This document shows positions 47,331 to 57,564 of a DNA stretch of 64,000 nucleotides, piece after piece. Made by a program: the position numbers and the translations under genes. Every line of letters begins with the position of its first letter. The first letter of the stretch is position 1. This DNA comes from Ectothiorhodospira magna (lineage in GTDB: Bacteria; Pseudomonadota; Gammaproteobacteria; Ectothiorhodospirales; Ectothiorhodospiraceae). The stretch lies in NCBI RefSeq assembly GCF_900110965.1, contig NZ_FOFO01000012.1, positions 24,889 to 88,888 of the forward strand. Direction: 5' to 3'. The notes below the pieces were generated by a model that had not been told where the DNA came from, did not search any database, and saw only the letters and a list, made by a program, of their open reading frames with translations.

Positions 47331-47984
47331 ATGTCCGGCATGTCCTTGACCACCGCCATCACCCCGATCCTGATGGCTGCACTGGCCGTCGCAGCCATCA
47401 GCCCGGCCAATGGGCAAGTCTATCGCTGGGAGGATGAGCGGGGTCAGACCCATATCAGCGATGTCCCCCCGCCCTACAGCACCCGTTATGACCGGGAGAT
47501 CATCGACCGCCGGGGTTTGGTGATTCAACGTCTGGAACGGGCCAAAACAGCAGAGGAAATCGCCGCAGAACAGGCGGAGCAGGCCCGTCAGGATGCCCTG
47601 TCACAGGCCCGGGCCGAACAGGCCAGAGCGGATTGGATTTTGCTGCAATCCTTTGGTTCGGAACAGGAACTGCTACATGCCAGGGATGACCGCATCAGCC
47701 TGATTGACGCCAATATCAGCATCACCCAGGAAAAGCTGGACAACCTGCACGATCAGGTTCGGCAACTGGAAGCCCGCATCCAGCCCCAGATCGCCGCAGG
47801 CCAACCGGCCCCGGAAGGGGCAACAGAACAACTGGACTCCCTGGGTCGCCAGATTCGGCTACAGGCACAGTATCTGGAACAACGCAGCCAGGAACGGGAC
47901 AGGGTGACCGCCCGGTTTGAACAGGATCTGATCCGGTTCCGGGCATTGCGTCAACCCCCCCCTGAAGCCCCGCCGCCGCGCTGA
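47331..47984 (+). CDS. DUF4124 domain protein with coiled coil
   Basis: A 217-residue exported protein. The signal peptide (ITPILMAALAVAAISPANG) precedes QVYRWEDERGQTHISDVPP, the DUF4124 signature. Residues 65-200 form a Gln/Glu/Ala-rich coiled coil (EEIAAEQAEQARQDAL; ISITQEKLDNLHDQVRQLE), and the end is proline-rich. Such proteins are periplasmic and of unknown function. It converges on argB. Confidence 0.82.
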   Translation: MSGMSLTTAITPILMAALAVAAISPANGQVYRWEDERGQTHISDVPPPYSTRYDREIIDRRGLVIQRLERAKTAEEIAAEQAEQARQDALSQARAEQARADWILLQSFGSEQELLHARDDRISLIDANISITQEKLDNLHDQVRQLEARIQPQIAAGQPAPEGATEQLDSLGRQIRLQAQYLEQRSQERDRVTARFEQDLIRFRALRQPPPEAPPPR

Positions 47985-47992
47985 AATCAGCA

Positions 47993-50339
<2,347 letters not shown>

Positions 50340-50396
50340 CAGCTGTTCCCCTGCATGTGACGGTGCTCCCGGTATGTCCTGCCTGTGTCTTGGGGG

Positions 50397-50852
50397 CTAA
50401 GCCTTGCCCGAGGACCCGAACCCGCCGCTGCCCCGCTGGGTCGCCTCGAAGTCATCCACCAGCTGGAATTGGGCCTGCACCACCGGCACCACCACCAACT
50501 GGGCAATACGCTCGCCGGGGTGGATGACAAACGGCTCCGCCCCCCGGTTCCAGCAGGAGACCATGAGCGGTCCCTGATAGTCGGAATCGATGAGGCCGAC
50601 AAGATTTCCCAGGACAATGCCGTGTTTATGGCCCAGACCAGACCGGGGCAGGATCATGGCCGCCAGACCGGGGTCTGCCAGGTGCATGGCGATGCCGGTG
50701 GGAATCAGGTGGGTTTCTCCCGGTCCCAGGGTCAAAGGGACATCCAGGCAGGCCCGCAGGTCCATGCCGGCGGAACCGGATGTGGCCGGCTCCGGCAAGG
50801 GGAAGTCCGTGCCGACACGGGGGTCAAGAATCTTGATCTGAATGGCATGCAT
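50397..50852 (-). CDS. dut: dUTP pyrophosphatase
   Basis: A 151-residue trimeric dUTPase. All five motifs are present: [39 protein letters not shown] and the C-terminal [10 protein letters not shown]. The start ATG 50852 lies inside the 3' end of coaBC (29-base overlap). A longer open frame to 50921 is rejected since it is coaBC in another frame. Confidence 0.96.
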   Translation of the reverse strand: MHAIQIKILDPRVGTDFPLPEPATSGSAGMDLRACLDVPLTLGPGETHLIPTGIAMHLADPGLAAMILPRSGLGHKHGIVLGNLVGLIDSDYQGPLMVSCWNRGAEPFVIHPGERIAQLVVVPVVQAQFQLVDDFEATQRGSGGFGSSGKA

Positions 50853-52089
50853 GATGTTGATGATCGATTGTTGGATGGGAACAGGGATGGGAGGCGCGAC
50901 AGCCCCCATGATGTCGGGCAATCAGCGCCACCAGCTCACGGGCCAGTTGCAACTTGGGCTGCTGCGGCAGGGACAGGGAACCTCCTCGCCAGAACACCTT
51001 CAAGGCATTGTCCGCCACATCGAACCCGCGCCCACCGGAAACATCATTGGCGGCGATCATGTCCAGCCCCTTGGCTTCGAGCTTGCCCCGGGCATAGGTG
51101 TCCAGATCATCGGTTTCCGCCGCGAATCCCACCGTGAACGGACCGTCCGGCAAGGCCGCTACCGCCGCCAGGATATCCGGGTTCTTCACCAGGGTCAGTG
51201 GCAACTCATCCGCCTGTTTCTTGATCTTGCGCGGTGCCGGCTGGGCCATGCGGTAATCCGCCACCGCTGCCGTGGCAATGAACAGATCCGTCCCGGCGGC
51301 CCTGGCCATGACGGCCTCGTACATCTGCAAGGCCGTTTCCACATCCACCCGGGTCACACCAGGGGGGGTATCCAGGTGTACCGGACCACTCACCAGACAA
51401 ACCTGAGCACCGGCCTCCGCCGCCGCCGCCGCCACCGCAAAGCCCATGCGCCCGGAGCTTCGGTTAGTGAGATAACGCACCGGGTCCAGAGGCTCCCGGG
51501 TGGGACCGGCGGTGACCATCACCCGTACCCCTGCCAGCGCACCGACGGCAAACAGACCTTCCACCGCCGTGACGATCTGCCCCGGCTCCAGCATGCGCCC
51601 CTCCCCCATCTCGCCGCAGGCCTGATAACCGGCACCGGGACCGAACAGACGGACGCCCCGCGCCGTCAGGGTCCGCACGTTGGCCTGAGTCGCGGCATTG
51701 GCCCACATGACCCGGTTCATGGCCGGGGCCAGGCAGACGGGGGCCTCGGCGGCCAGGCAGAGGGTGGTCAACAGGTCATCGGCCATGCCCTGGGCCAGTC
51801 GGGCCATGACATTGGCGGTGGCCGGGGCAATGAGCACGGCATCGGCCCAGCGGGCCAGACTGATGTGATCCATGCCCGCCTCGGCCTCGGCGTCGAACAG
51901 AGCCGTGCGCACGGGATGGCCGGACAGGGCCTGGAAGGTGAGCGGGGCCACGAACTCGGTGGCGTGAGGGGTCATCACCACCCGGACCTCGGCACCGGCA
52001 TCCATCAGCCGCCGGGTGAGCTCGCAGGCCTTGTAAGCGGCAATGCCGCCGGAAACGCCCAGAAGGATATGTTTGCCTGTCAGTGACAT
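50824..52089 (-). CDS. coaBC: Bifunctional phosphopantothenoylcysteine decarboxylase/synthetase
   Basis: A 421-residue flavoprotein making 4'-phosphopantetheine for coenzyme A. The N-terminal decarboxylase has [20 protein letters not shown], the catalytic His in [25 protein letters not shown] and [10 protein letters not shown]. The synthetase half has [24 protein letters not shown] and [12 protein letters not shown]. The last 30 residues are extra ([21 protein letters not shown]) and overlap dut. Confidence 0.96.
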   Translation of the reverse strand: MSLTGKHILLGVSGGIAAYKACELTRRLMDAGAEVRVVMTPHATEFVAPLTFQALSGHPVRTALFDAEAEAGMDHISLARWADAVLIAPATANVMARLAQGMADDLLTTLCLAAEAPVCLAPAMNRVMWANAATQANVRTLTARGVRLFGPGAGYQACGEMGEGRMLEPGQIVTAVEGLFAVGALAGVRVMVTAGPTREPLDPVRYLTNRSSGRMGFAVAAAAAEAGAQVCLVSGPVHLDTPPGVTRVDVETALQMYEAVMARAAGTDLFIATAAVADYRMAQPAPRKIKKQADELPLTLVKNPDILAAVAALPDGPFTVGFAAETDDLDTYARGKLEAKGLDMIAANDVSGGRGFDVADNALKVFWRGGSLSLPQQPKLQLARELVALIARHHGGCRASHPCSHPTIDHQHHACHSDQDS

Positions 52090-52340
52090 GGGAAGAGTCT
52101 ACGGAAAAACCGGAGAATCCAGAAGCATTTTGCCGTGTTCTGGTGGCATGGCTTTGCATCCTCGGCTGAGTTGCCAAACCCAGGGTCGCACAAGTCGGCC
52201 ATTTTGATCCCGTGCTCCCGCCAGACTCAGCGCATGATCAGCCCTGTTTGTACCAGAACAGTCATGAGCAGTCACGGGATGCTGCTCATGGCCCCGACTG
52301 GCCATACCAGCGGCACAAATTCACGGACGGAAGGATGAAA

Positions 52341-52361
52341 TACGACGCTGTATGTCGCATG
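52341..52361. promoter_or_regulatory. Operator-like imperfect palindrome, copy A
   Basis: TACGAC, seven bases, then GTCGCATG; the two arms are near-complementary. It matches 53054-53074 at 19 of 21 positions and lies 77 bases before the start at 52438. A WYL-domain regulator is encoded nearby, and such regulators bind palindromes of this kind upstream of their targets. Confidence 0.55.
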
Positions 52362-52379
52362 AGCGTGAAAGAATAATAT

Positions 52380-52398
52380 CGTCATGAAAATCATGACG
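52380..52398. promoter_or_regulatory. Perfect 8-bp palindrome before the 156-residue gene
   Basis: CGTCATGA-AAA-TCATGACG, next to an AT-rich TAATAT that could be the -10. It could be an operator or a 5'-UTR hairpin; distinct in sequence from the copy A/B repeats. Confidence 0.5.
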
Positions 52399-52437
52399 GA
52401 GACGTTTTAAAAGTCATGTGCAACAAGGAGACGACTC

Positions 52438-52908
52438 ATGGTGACTTCAATCAATCAAAACGTCGCAAGTGGAATCTGTGAAATTACTTTTTTTCTTACG
52501 GAATTATATGAACATATAGGGAAAAGCGATTCACTGGTTGCAAGGAGTGAAAGTTTTGGAGGATACAAGAAAACTGAAGAAGAAGATCGGTACTTCTTTA
52601 TTTCCTTTAACGTAAGAAAACTACCAAGAAGAGGTGATGTAATCAATATTGGTGCTTACGGCTACGGCGATATGCAAAACGCCGAAAACGCCTGCATCTA
52701 CATCGAACAGTTGAGTAATGACACGAAACTATGGGATCGACTGAAAAATCAATTTCCTGCCCCCATCAATCAAGTGGTTGAAGATGATGATTCGTGGTGG
52801 ATCGCATTGGAATGGCCCCATGGCATAGGTGCTGACGCTGCCACCATTGAAGCATCAGCCAAAGAAATTGGGGATAAAATCATCGCTGCACTTCTGTCAG
52901 ATGATTAA
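52438..52908 (+). CDS. Uncharacterised acidic protein (156 residues), first gene of the WYL island
   Basis: I do not recognise this protein. ATG 52438 follows AAGGAG with good spacing, and codon use is AT-richer than in the core genes. It is soluble and acidic, with a helical start (ICEITFFLTELYEHIGKSD), a strand-rich middle (RYFFISFNVRKLPRRGDVINIG) and a closing helix (IEASAKEIGDKIIAALLSDD) after DSWWIALEWPHGIG. The layout loosely resembles the 218-residue protein downstream, so the two may be distant paralogues. A 17-bp hairpin follows its stop, making it a separate unit. Confidence 0.7.
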   Translation: MVTSINQNVASGICEITFFLTELYEHIGKSDSLVARSESFGGYKKTEEEDRYFFISFNVRKLPRRGDVINIGAYGYGDMQNAENACIYIEQLSNDTKLWDRLKNQFPAPINQVVEDDDSWWIALEWPHGIGADAATIEASAKEIGDKIIAALLSDD

Positions 52909-52924
52909 TCTCCCGAAATAAAAC

Positions 52925-52962
52925 CCATTGACTGCGGGAACCAATGTTCCCGCAGTCAATGG
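52925..52962 (+). terminator. Perfect 17-bp stem-loop after the 156-residue gene
   Basis: CCATTGACTGCGGGAAC (52925-52941), loop CAAT, then the exact complement at 52946-52962. It lies 17 bases past the stop. The following bases ACTCATATTATATTTTC are T-rich but not a clean T-run, so it probably terminates or protects the transcript. Confidence 0.65.
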
Positions 52963-53053
52963 ACTCATATTATATTTTCAAAGCCTTGTCACTATACCCT
53001 GCCAAAAGAGATGGGGAAGTTCACTACCCACTCCCAGGTTAGTCATGCCACAG

Positions 53054-53074
53054 TACGACGCGATATGTCGCATG
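53054..53074. promoter_or_regulatory. Operator-like imperfect palindrome, copy B
   Basis: Second copy of the element at 52341-52361, differing at two central positions. It lies 98 bases upstream of the lipoprotein start at 53172, which is followed by the WYL regulator gene, so it would be placed for autoregulation. Confidence 0.55.
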
Positions 53075-53171
53075 CATGTGTCACACTTACCATGGTTACC
53101 AAGAAGTAGCTCGTCGAGACTGGTCACGCGCTGTTTCAGTGGCTCCCCCTGATGATGAGGTCAACACGCTC

Positions 53172-53708
53172 ATGAATAAAAAAATAATTTTTACTCTTTC
53201 AATAGCGTTTTTACTACTGCTGGCGGCTGGTTGTAGCGCCAAGCCACCGGGCTGCTCCGATGCTGAAGTGATTGCCACAGCTGAGTTACTGATTTACCAA
53301 GACATTCATGACGATCTAGGCGTCTTGCCTGGTGCTTCGCTCCATCCAAACCAGAAAGGTCAAGGGTACTTTAATATCCGCATCAGTGAAATCCGAACGG
53401 CAGGGATTGATGAGTCAATAAACAAGATTTATTGCGCTGCCACCCTTAACATTTCACCCGCCGATGCAGTTCTCGCAGTCTATCATAAAGAAGGTATTGA
53501 CTGGCCTCAGATTCTGCGCAGTCGAATCACTTATGGCGCCGCCAGGGTGAATCATCACGGTGTTCATGAAGCCACCATTTATTCTGTGCAGAAAATGGAT
53601 GACAATCAGCATTTTTATGTACAATTTGAAGAAGGAGGTATGGATGCAATCATTGCAGCCAAAGAGTTTGCCGTGCTAACCGAAATCATACGGCTCAATT
53701 CACGCTGA
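53172..53708 (+). CDS. Small lipoprotein upstream of the WYL regulator
   Basis: A 178-residue protein with a lipoprotein signal: Lys-rich start MNKKIIFTLSIAFLLLL and lipobox LAAGC, giving a lipidated Cys21. The mature part starts SAKPPGCSDAEVIATAELLIYQD and has strand-rich segments (FNIRISEIRTAGIDESINK; HFYVQFEEGG). The open frame extends back to 53076, but the lipoprotein start is at ATG 53172. Function unknown. Only 20 bases separate it from the WYL gene, so they are co-transcribed. Confidence 0.75.
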   Translation: MNKKIIFTLSIAFLLLLAAGCSAKPPGCSDAEVIATAELLIYQDIHDDLGVLPGASLHPNQKGQGYFNIRISEIRTAGIDESINKIYCAATLNISPADAVLAVYHKEGIDWPQILRSRITYGAARVNHHGVHEATIYSVQKMDDNQHFYVQFEEGGMDAIIAAKEFAVLTEIIRLNSR

Positions 53709-53728
53709 TTAATGGGAGATCAAGGAGA

Positions 53729-54757
53729 ATGCGTGATGAAACCCTGTATCGGTACCTGATGATTCTGCAACTGCTACCCCGTCATCCTGCTACCATTACC
53801 GCAAAAGAAATCACCCAAAAACTGGAGAGTCAAGGGTTCACAAAGGTATCTCAACGGACAATTGAACGAAACCTGGCATCCCTTTCCCGACATTTTAACA
53901 TCATCGTCATGGATGAAGACAGCAAGCCATTTCAATGGTGCTGGCAGGCAGATGCCAAAGCTTTTCAGATTCCGGGCCTGAATACCACCGCTGCACTGAT
54001 TACACTGATGGCCTGGGAATACCTTCGTATCATTTTGCCAGATAGCCAAATGGAAGAGATAAAGACGCTCCAGGAACAGGCCAGAGCAAGCCTTGAGCAG
54101 GCACCTCATCCATGGCAGAGTTCAATGCATGATATTGATCAGTGGGTGCGCCAAAAGACTGCCGTCATTGATGTGCATCCACTCCAACCCGCCCGTTCTG
54201 TCAACCTGGATGTCATCAAGGCGGTTCACGAGGCGCTGTTTCGTGATCGCCTGCTGAAAATTGATTACCGCAAGGCACTGGCCGCCGAGTCAAAAGAATC
54301 ACTTGTCACCCCGCTGGCACTGGTGATGCGGGGACAGGTGACCTATCTGGTAGTGCATTATGACGGCTACGATGAACCACGCATACTCGCCCTGCAGCGT
54401 ATCGAAAGAGCCGAGGTACAGGACCAGGCTGGTCAACGGGGTGACTTTGATCTTGAGCGCTACCTGGCTGGACACCATTTCGAGTTTGGGGATTATGGTG
54501 AAATTGAACTGGAGCTTTGGGTATCTGAGTTCATGACCCAGATTCTGAGAGAGACACCACTGAACGAGACACAGCGCATTTTTCCCGACCCCGATGATCC
54601 GGATAGTTATCTGCTCACCGCACGAATACGGGACACACTGACCCTGCGACAATGGATACGGTCACAGGGGGCGGATATCGTGGTCCTTGGGCCAGAACAA
54701 ACCCGTCAAGCCATTGCCGAGGAAGTGATGATCTTGAATGAGTGTTACTCATCCTGA
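53729..54757 (+). CDS. WYL-domain transcriptional regulator
   Basis: A 342-residue regulator. The N-terminal winged helix (residues about 18-60) reads ITAKEITQKLESQGFTKVSQ then RTIERNLASLSRHF. The WYL domain (about 165-240) has LLKIDYRKA, VTPLALVMRGQVTYLVVHYDG and ILALQRIERAEV. A WCX-type C-terminal domain follows (ELELWVSEFMTQILRETPL, LRQWIRSQGADIVVLGP). WYL proteins of this layout control BREX, CBASS and DNA-repair loci by binding palindromes and sensing nucleic acid or nucleotide ligands. The RBS AAGGAG is only one or two bases from ATG 53729, so initiation may be weak. Confidence 0.88.
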   Translation: MRDETLYRYLMILQLLPRHPATITAKEITQKLESQGFTKVSQRTIERNLASLSRHFNIIVMDEDSKPFQWCWQADAKAFQIPGLNTTAALITLMAWEYLRIILPDSQMEEIKTLQEQARASLEQAPHPWQSSMHDIDQWVRQKTAVIDVHPLQPARSVNLDVIKAVHEALFRDRLLKIDYRKALAAESKESLVTPLALVMRGQVTYLVVHYDGYDEPRILALQRIERAEVQDQAGQRGDFDLERYLAGHHFEFGDYGEIELELWVSEFMTQILRETPLNETQRIFPDPDDPDSYLLTARIRDTLTLRQWIRSQGADIVVLGPEQTRQAIAEEVMILNECYSS

Positions 54758-54854
54758 GTTCACCCGATCCGTTACACCAGCCGCACGGACCACCTTGCCC
54801 GTGGAGCCAGGTCGGACAGGAAAGACAGCGGATCAATAGCCAAAGGAGACTGCC

Positions 54855-55625
54855 GTGCTGCATGCCATCGCACAACGTAAATCCCGGATATACCGGCGGT
54901 ATATGGGCCATAAGGATGATAATGATGAAAAACGTGTCGCCGCCGAGGACGAAATCACCGCGCTGATCCTCGGTCCGCTGAAATTTCTCACCCCCGAGGA
55001 ACGCGCCCGGTTCTGGCATCACCTGTTGATTCGGTGTGGGGCGAACGCACTGCCTCCGAAGGAGCCAGAAGATGTCCACATGGAGCTGTGGAAGCGATTT
55101 TCCGGCATTGAAAGGAAAGTTGAGCCGGACTTGATGGTTTACCTGAGATACCCGGACCAGACGATTCCGGTGATTGTTGAACTCAAGTGGCGAGCCCCCC
55201 TCAGTGGTAATGATCAACTGCATCTCCAGTGGGAACATTGCCTTGATGAGCAGGGCAGAAAAACCGGGTTTCACCTCTTCATTGCACCGGAGACCAGTGC
55301 CGCTTCTGCTGCCATGTCATCTCAAGAGCATGGCAACCCCTGGCAGGGTCGTCTTCTGGCGGTGGACTGGGCCTCCATCAAGGACGTACTGCTACGCGGT
55401 GGTATTTTCAAAACCACCGAGGCCAAGGATTGGGCAAACAACGTCTGCCTGACCCTGGAGAGGATCGGCATCCGGGCCTTCAGAGGCTTTACTGGTCTTC
55501 CCGTCACCTCAATCCCTGCCCCATTCTATGGCAATGTTTTCTGGGGTGGAGTTCAAGGCTGGACCCATATTGCCTATACCCCGGTCCCCACTATCAAGCC
55601 TGTTGTATTCTTTTCTTCACCGTGA
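54855..55625 (+). CDS. PD-(D/E)XK nuclease-like protein
   Basis: A 256-residue protein starting at GTG 54855, with AGGAG seven bases upstream. The centre shows the PD-(D/E)XK pattern: helix with Glu33 (AAEDEITALILG), Asp92 in KVEPDLMVYL, then Glu109-x-Lys111 in IPVIVELKWRAP, followed by a Gln-containing helix (SGNDQLHLQWEHCL). These are the residues expected of a metal-dependent nuclease core. The C-terminal 130 residues (LLAVDWASIKDVL, AFRGFTGLPV) are unassigned. It follows the WYL gene by 97 bases and precedes the next gene by 12. Confidence 0.65.
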   Translation: MLHAIAQRKSRIYRRYMGHKDDNDEKRVAAEDEITALILGPLKFLTPEERARFWHHLLIRCGANALPPKEPEDVHMELWKRFSGIERKVEPDLMVYLRYPDQTIPVIVELKWRAPLSGNDQLHLQWEHCLDEQGRKTGFHLFIAPETSAASAAMSSQEHGNPWQGRLLAVDWASIKDVLLRGGIFKTTEAKDWANNVCLTLERIGIRAFRGFTGLPVTSIPAPFYGNVFWGGVQGWTHIAYTPVPTIKPVVFFSSP

Positions 55626-55637
55626 GGAGATACTGTC

Positions 55638-56294
55638 ATGAATGACATTGAAAAACAGTCCATTGGCGAGGCCATTTACAACAGTGTCCGACTGATATCA
55701 AAAGTAGGAGCAGAAATTGAAGCCTTGGCCACTATCATGAAGAATGAGGTGGATCAGGCAATTGCCGACGGATCGCTGGGCGACAATATCAAGATTATTG
55801 AAAAATGGGAATCTGATTGCTGGTACGATGACAATGATTGGGTCGTATACCATTACAAGTTTTGGATTGGCATCTCCCCAAAGAACAGGCGTTCAAAAGC
55901 CGAACGATATTTATATATTGAATTCACGCTTGACCCGGAAACCGCGTATGAAGGAGAACTCATATGCAAAGAACCCAGCATAGAAATTTCCCTTTGGGAT
56001 GAGGTATTTGATGGGGCTGAGGATTGTGATCTTCAAGCACAGGTCCTGCGAAACTTTGCCCCTGATGCACGAAGATGGACGGACCAATGCTGGATTTACT
56101 CCATTTACCTCACCAGCGTTAACAACGTACATGATGTCAAAAGAAAAATCATCGAACCCATTGCCAAATTGCTCAAGAACAATGACCCGGTAGCAGCGGG
56201 ACTGACCAGGCTTGACGGGGTGGTTCACTATGAGAAAAAGCAGATGGATGGTGAGACCAAATATATCGCATTGGGACGCCAACCTACGCCCTGA
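55638..56294 (+). CDS. Uncharacterised protein (218 residues) of the WYL island
   Basis: Not recognised. ATG 55638 has GGAG seven bases upstream; the gene lies 12 bases after the nuclease-like gene, so they form an operon. The protein is acidic and AT-rich in codon use. Its first 60 residues are helical (IGEAIYNSVRLISKVGAEIE), the middle is strand- and aromatic-rich (DCWYDDNDWVVYHYKFWIGI, RYLYIEFTLDPETAYEG), and a late segment, WIYSIYLTSVNNVHDVKRKI, echoes the end of the 156-residue island protein. It may be the partner of the nuclease-like protein. Confidence 0.68.
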   Translation: MNDIEKQSIGEAIYNSVRLISKVGAEIEALATIMKNEVDQAIADGSLGDNIKIIEKWESDCWYDDNDWVVYHYKFWIGISPKNRRSKAERYLYIEFTLDPETAYEGELICKEPSIEISLWDEVFDGAEDCDLQAQVLRNFAPDARRWTDQCWIYSIYLTSVNNVHDVKRKIIEPIAKLLKNNDPVAAGLTRLDGVVHYEKKQMDGETKYIALGRQPTP

Positions 56295-56511
56295 TCATCG
56301 GAAGCGAAGTATTGCTTGAATGAATGACCATGCATCGGCTCCATCGGCGCTTCATTGCAGGCGCAAACCCATCAAGGAAGCACGAGAAAAGCCGATGCAT
56401 ACCAGACCAGTGATCATAAAATTTGGGGTTACTTGTGAGCTATCGTTTTTCCGGGAGAATGGGTTCTGGAATTGCCGGGCGAGGATGTACCCCCATACAC
56501 GGAGGTGATAT

Positions 56512-57228
56512 TTGACAAAAAAATCCTGGCTCTATATTGACGCGGATAACCAACCCCCTGCGCTCGCACCCTCCGCCATCCGCTTTCTTGCAAACATCGG
56601 GCAACCGGCAGAGCGGGCAGTGATCGCAGGAAATGATGCTGGGCGGCGTGTGATGGACTGGGAAAACGCCTTGCGCGATACCAATTCTTTGGTAGATATC
56701 CTCCCCCACATTGTACCCACACGCAAGCAATCCGCTGATGTTGTTCTCCTGTTTGAGATGGCCCGCTTCTATCACACGCCGACGGATGAGAAGCCGCTGA
56801 TCATGATCCTTTCACGGGATGATTTACTGGTGGCGGCAGCTGAACTACTGTCAGCAAAAGGTCATTCCGTACTGATCGCCCTCGGTGCTACCATACCTCC
56901 CCCCGTTGCAACAATTCCCGTGGTGATTCTACCAGTTGATGCGCCAGAAAAGATTGGTGATTCTGCAATCATCAAGACTACCTCGAACGACCCGGAATGT
57001 CTCGATTCTGCCGTACTGCAAAACGCCACCCGCGCCATCCGCCATCATCTTGGTGCCCATGAGAAAGGAACCGGCTATCCGGCGTCGGCTGTGGGGCAGG
57101 TGCTAAGCAAACTCGGCCATGACAAGGCCATGCGAATGCGCATTTTGGCTACAATCTCGGAAGTCAAGACCGATGAGTCTGGCATACGAAAAGTATGGCT
57201 AAAGAAACCTTACTCTGATAACAGATAA
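56512..57228 (+). CDS. NYN-domain (PIN-like) putative RNase with possible OST-HTH tail
   Basis: A 238-residue protein starting at TTG 56512, with GGAGG six bases upstream. The NYN fold is recognisable by its acidic residues: D10/D12 in WLYIDADNQPPA, D76 in RKQSADVVLLFEMARFY, and D103/D104 in MILSRDDLLVAAAELLSAKG. Residues about 165-230 (ATRAIRHHLGAHEKGTGYPA, SAVGQVLSKLGHDKAMRMR) resemble the OST-HTH/LOTUS RNA-binding domain that often follows NYN. NYN proteins cleave RNA. It is last in the island, 217 bases after the preceding gene. Confidence 0.75.
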   Translation: MTKKSWLYIDADNQPPALAPSAIRFLANIGQPAERAVIAGNDAGRRVMDWENALRDTNSLVDILPHIVPTRKQSADVVLLFEMARFYHTPTDEKPLIMILSRDDLLVAAAELLSAKGHSVLIALGATIPPPVATIPVVILPVDAPEKIGDSAIIKTTSNDPECLDSAVLQNATRAIRHHLGAHEKGTGYPASAVGQVLSKLGHDKAMRMRILATISEVKTDESGIRKVWLKKPYSDNR

Positions 57229-57564
57229 CTGCTACTCCTCACCTCCTTGGTCGGAGATTGAATCAAGGGAACTTCTGAAAAATAATACTAAATTTCGCTT
57301 ATCAGATAATCATCGAACCATCTTCTCTGAGCATTGCACCAAGAATATTCTGAACACGTCATTCCCGCGCAAGCGGGAATCCAGCCATACCCCGGACGCC
57401 GGGACTCCCGCTTTTACGGGAGTGAGTCTGACAGACAGAATAGACTGTGACTGATAAAATCGACTCCAGCTACACGAGACAGACGACATTAAAACTTGTT
57501 CAGCGCTTCTCAAGCAACCTTATGTCCATAGCCTGCTCGAAAAAATAAATACCGGAGGTTCATT
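57229..57564. other. Intergenic region with hairpin repeats
   Basis: About 335 bases between the NYN gene and the PQQ dehydrogenase gene. It holds the composite repeat at 57361-57423 and nothing else that I can support. Confidence 0.6.
57361..57423. repeat. Composite dRS3-like inverted repeats
   Basis: Two hairpins in a row: ATTCCCGC-GCAA-GCGGGAAT (57361-57380) and ACTCCCG-CTTTTA-CGGGAGT (57404-57423), with a small CCCGG/CCGGG pair between. The ATTCCCGC/GCGGGAAT core is a dispersed repeat type known from several proteobacteria, and a related copy lies at 42176-42193. Confidence 0.75.

Larger units (their letters stand above)
52090..52437. other. Intergenic region holding the first WYL-island control sites
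   Basis: About 350 bases between coaBC and the first island gene. Base composition falls sharply in AT content towards the right, where the operator-like repeat (52341-52361) and a perfect palindrome (52380-52398) lie. No gene is supported. Confidence 0.6.

Noticed and set aside
56295..56511. Short open frames between the 218-residue gene and the NYN gene
   Set aside because: None has both an RBS and a plausible protein; one frame looks faintly protein-like just before the NYN start but lacks a start codon.
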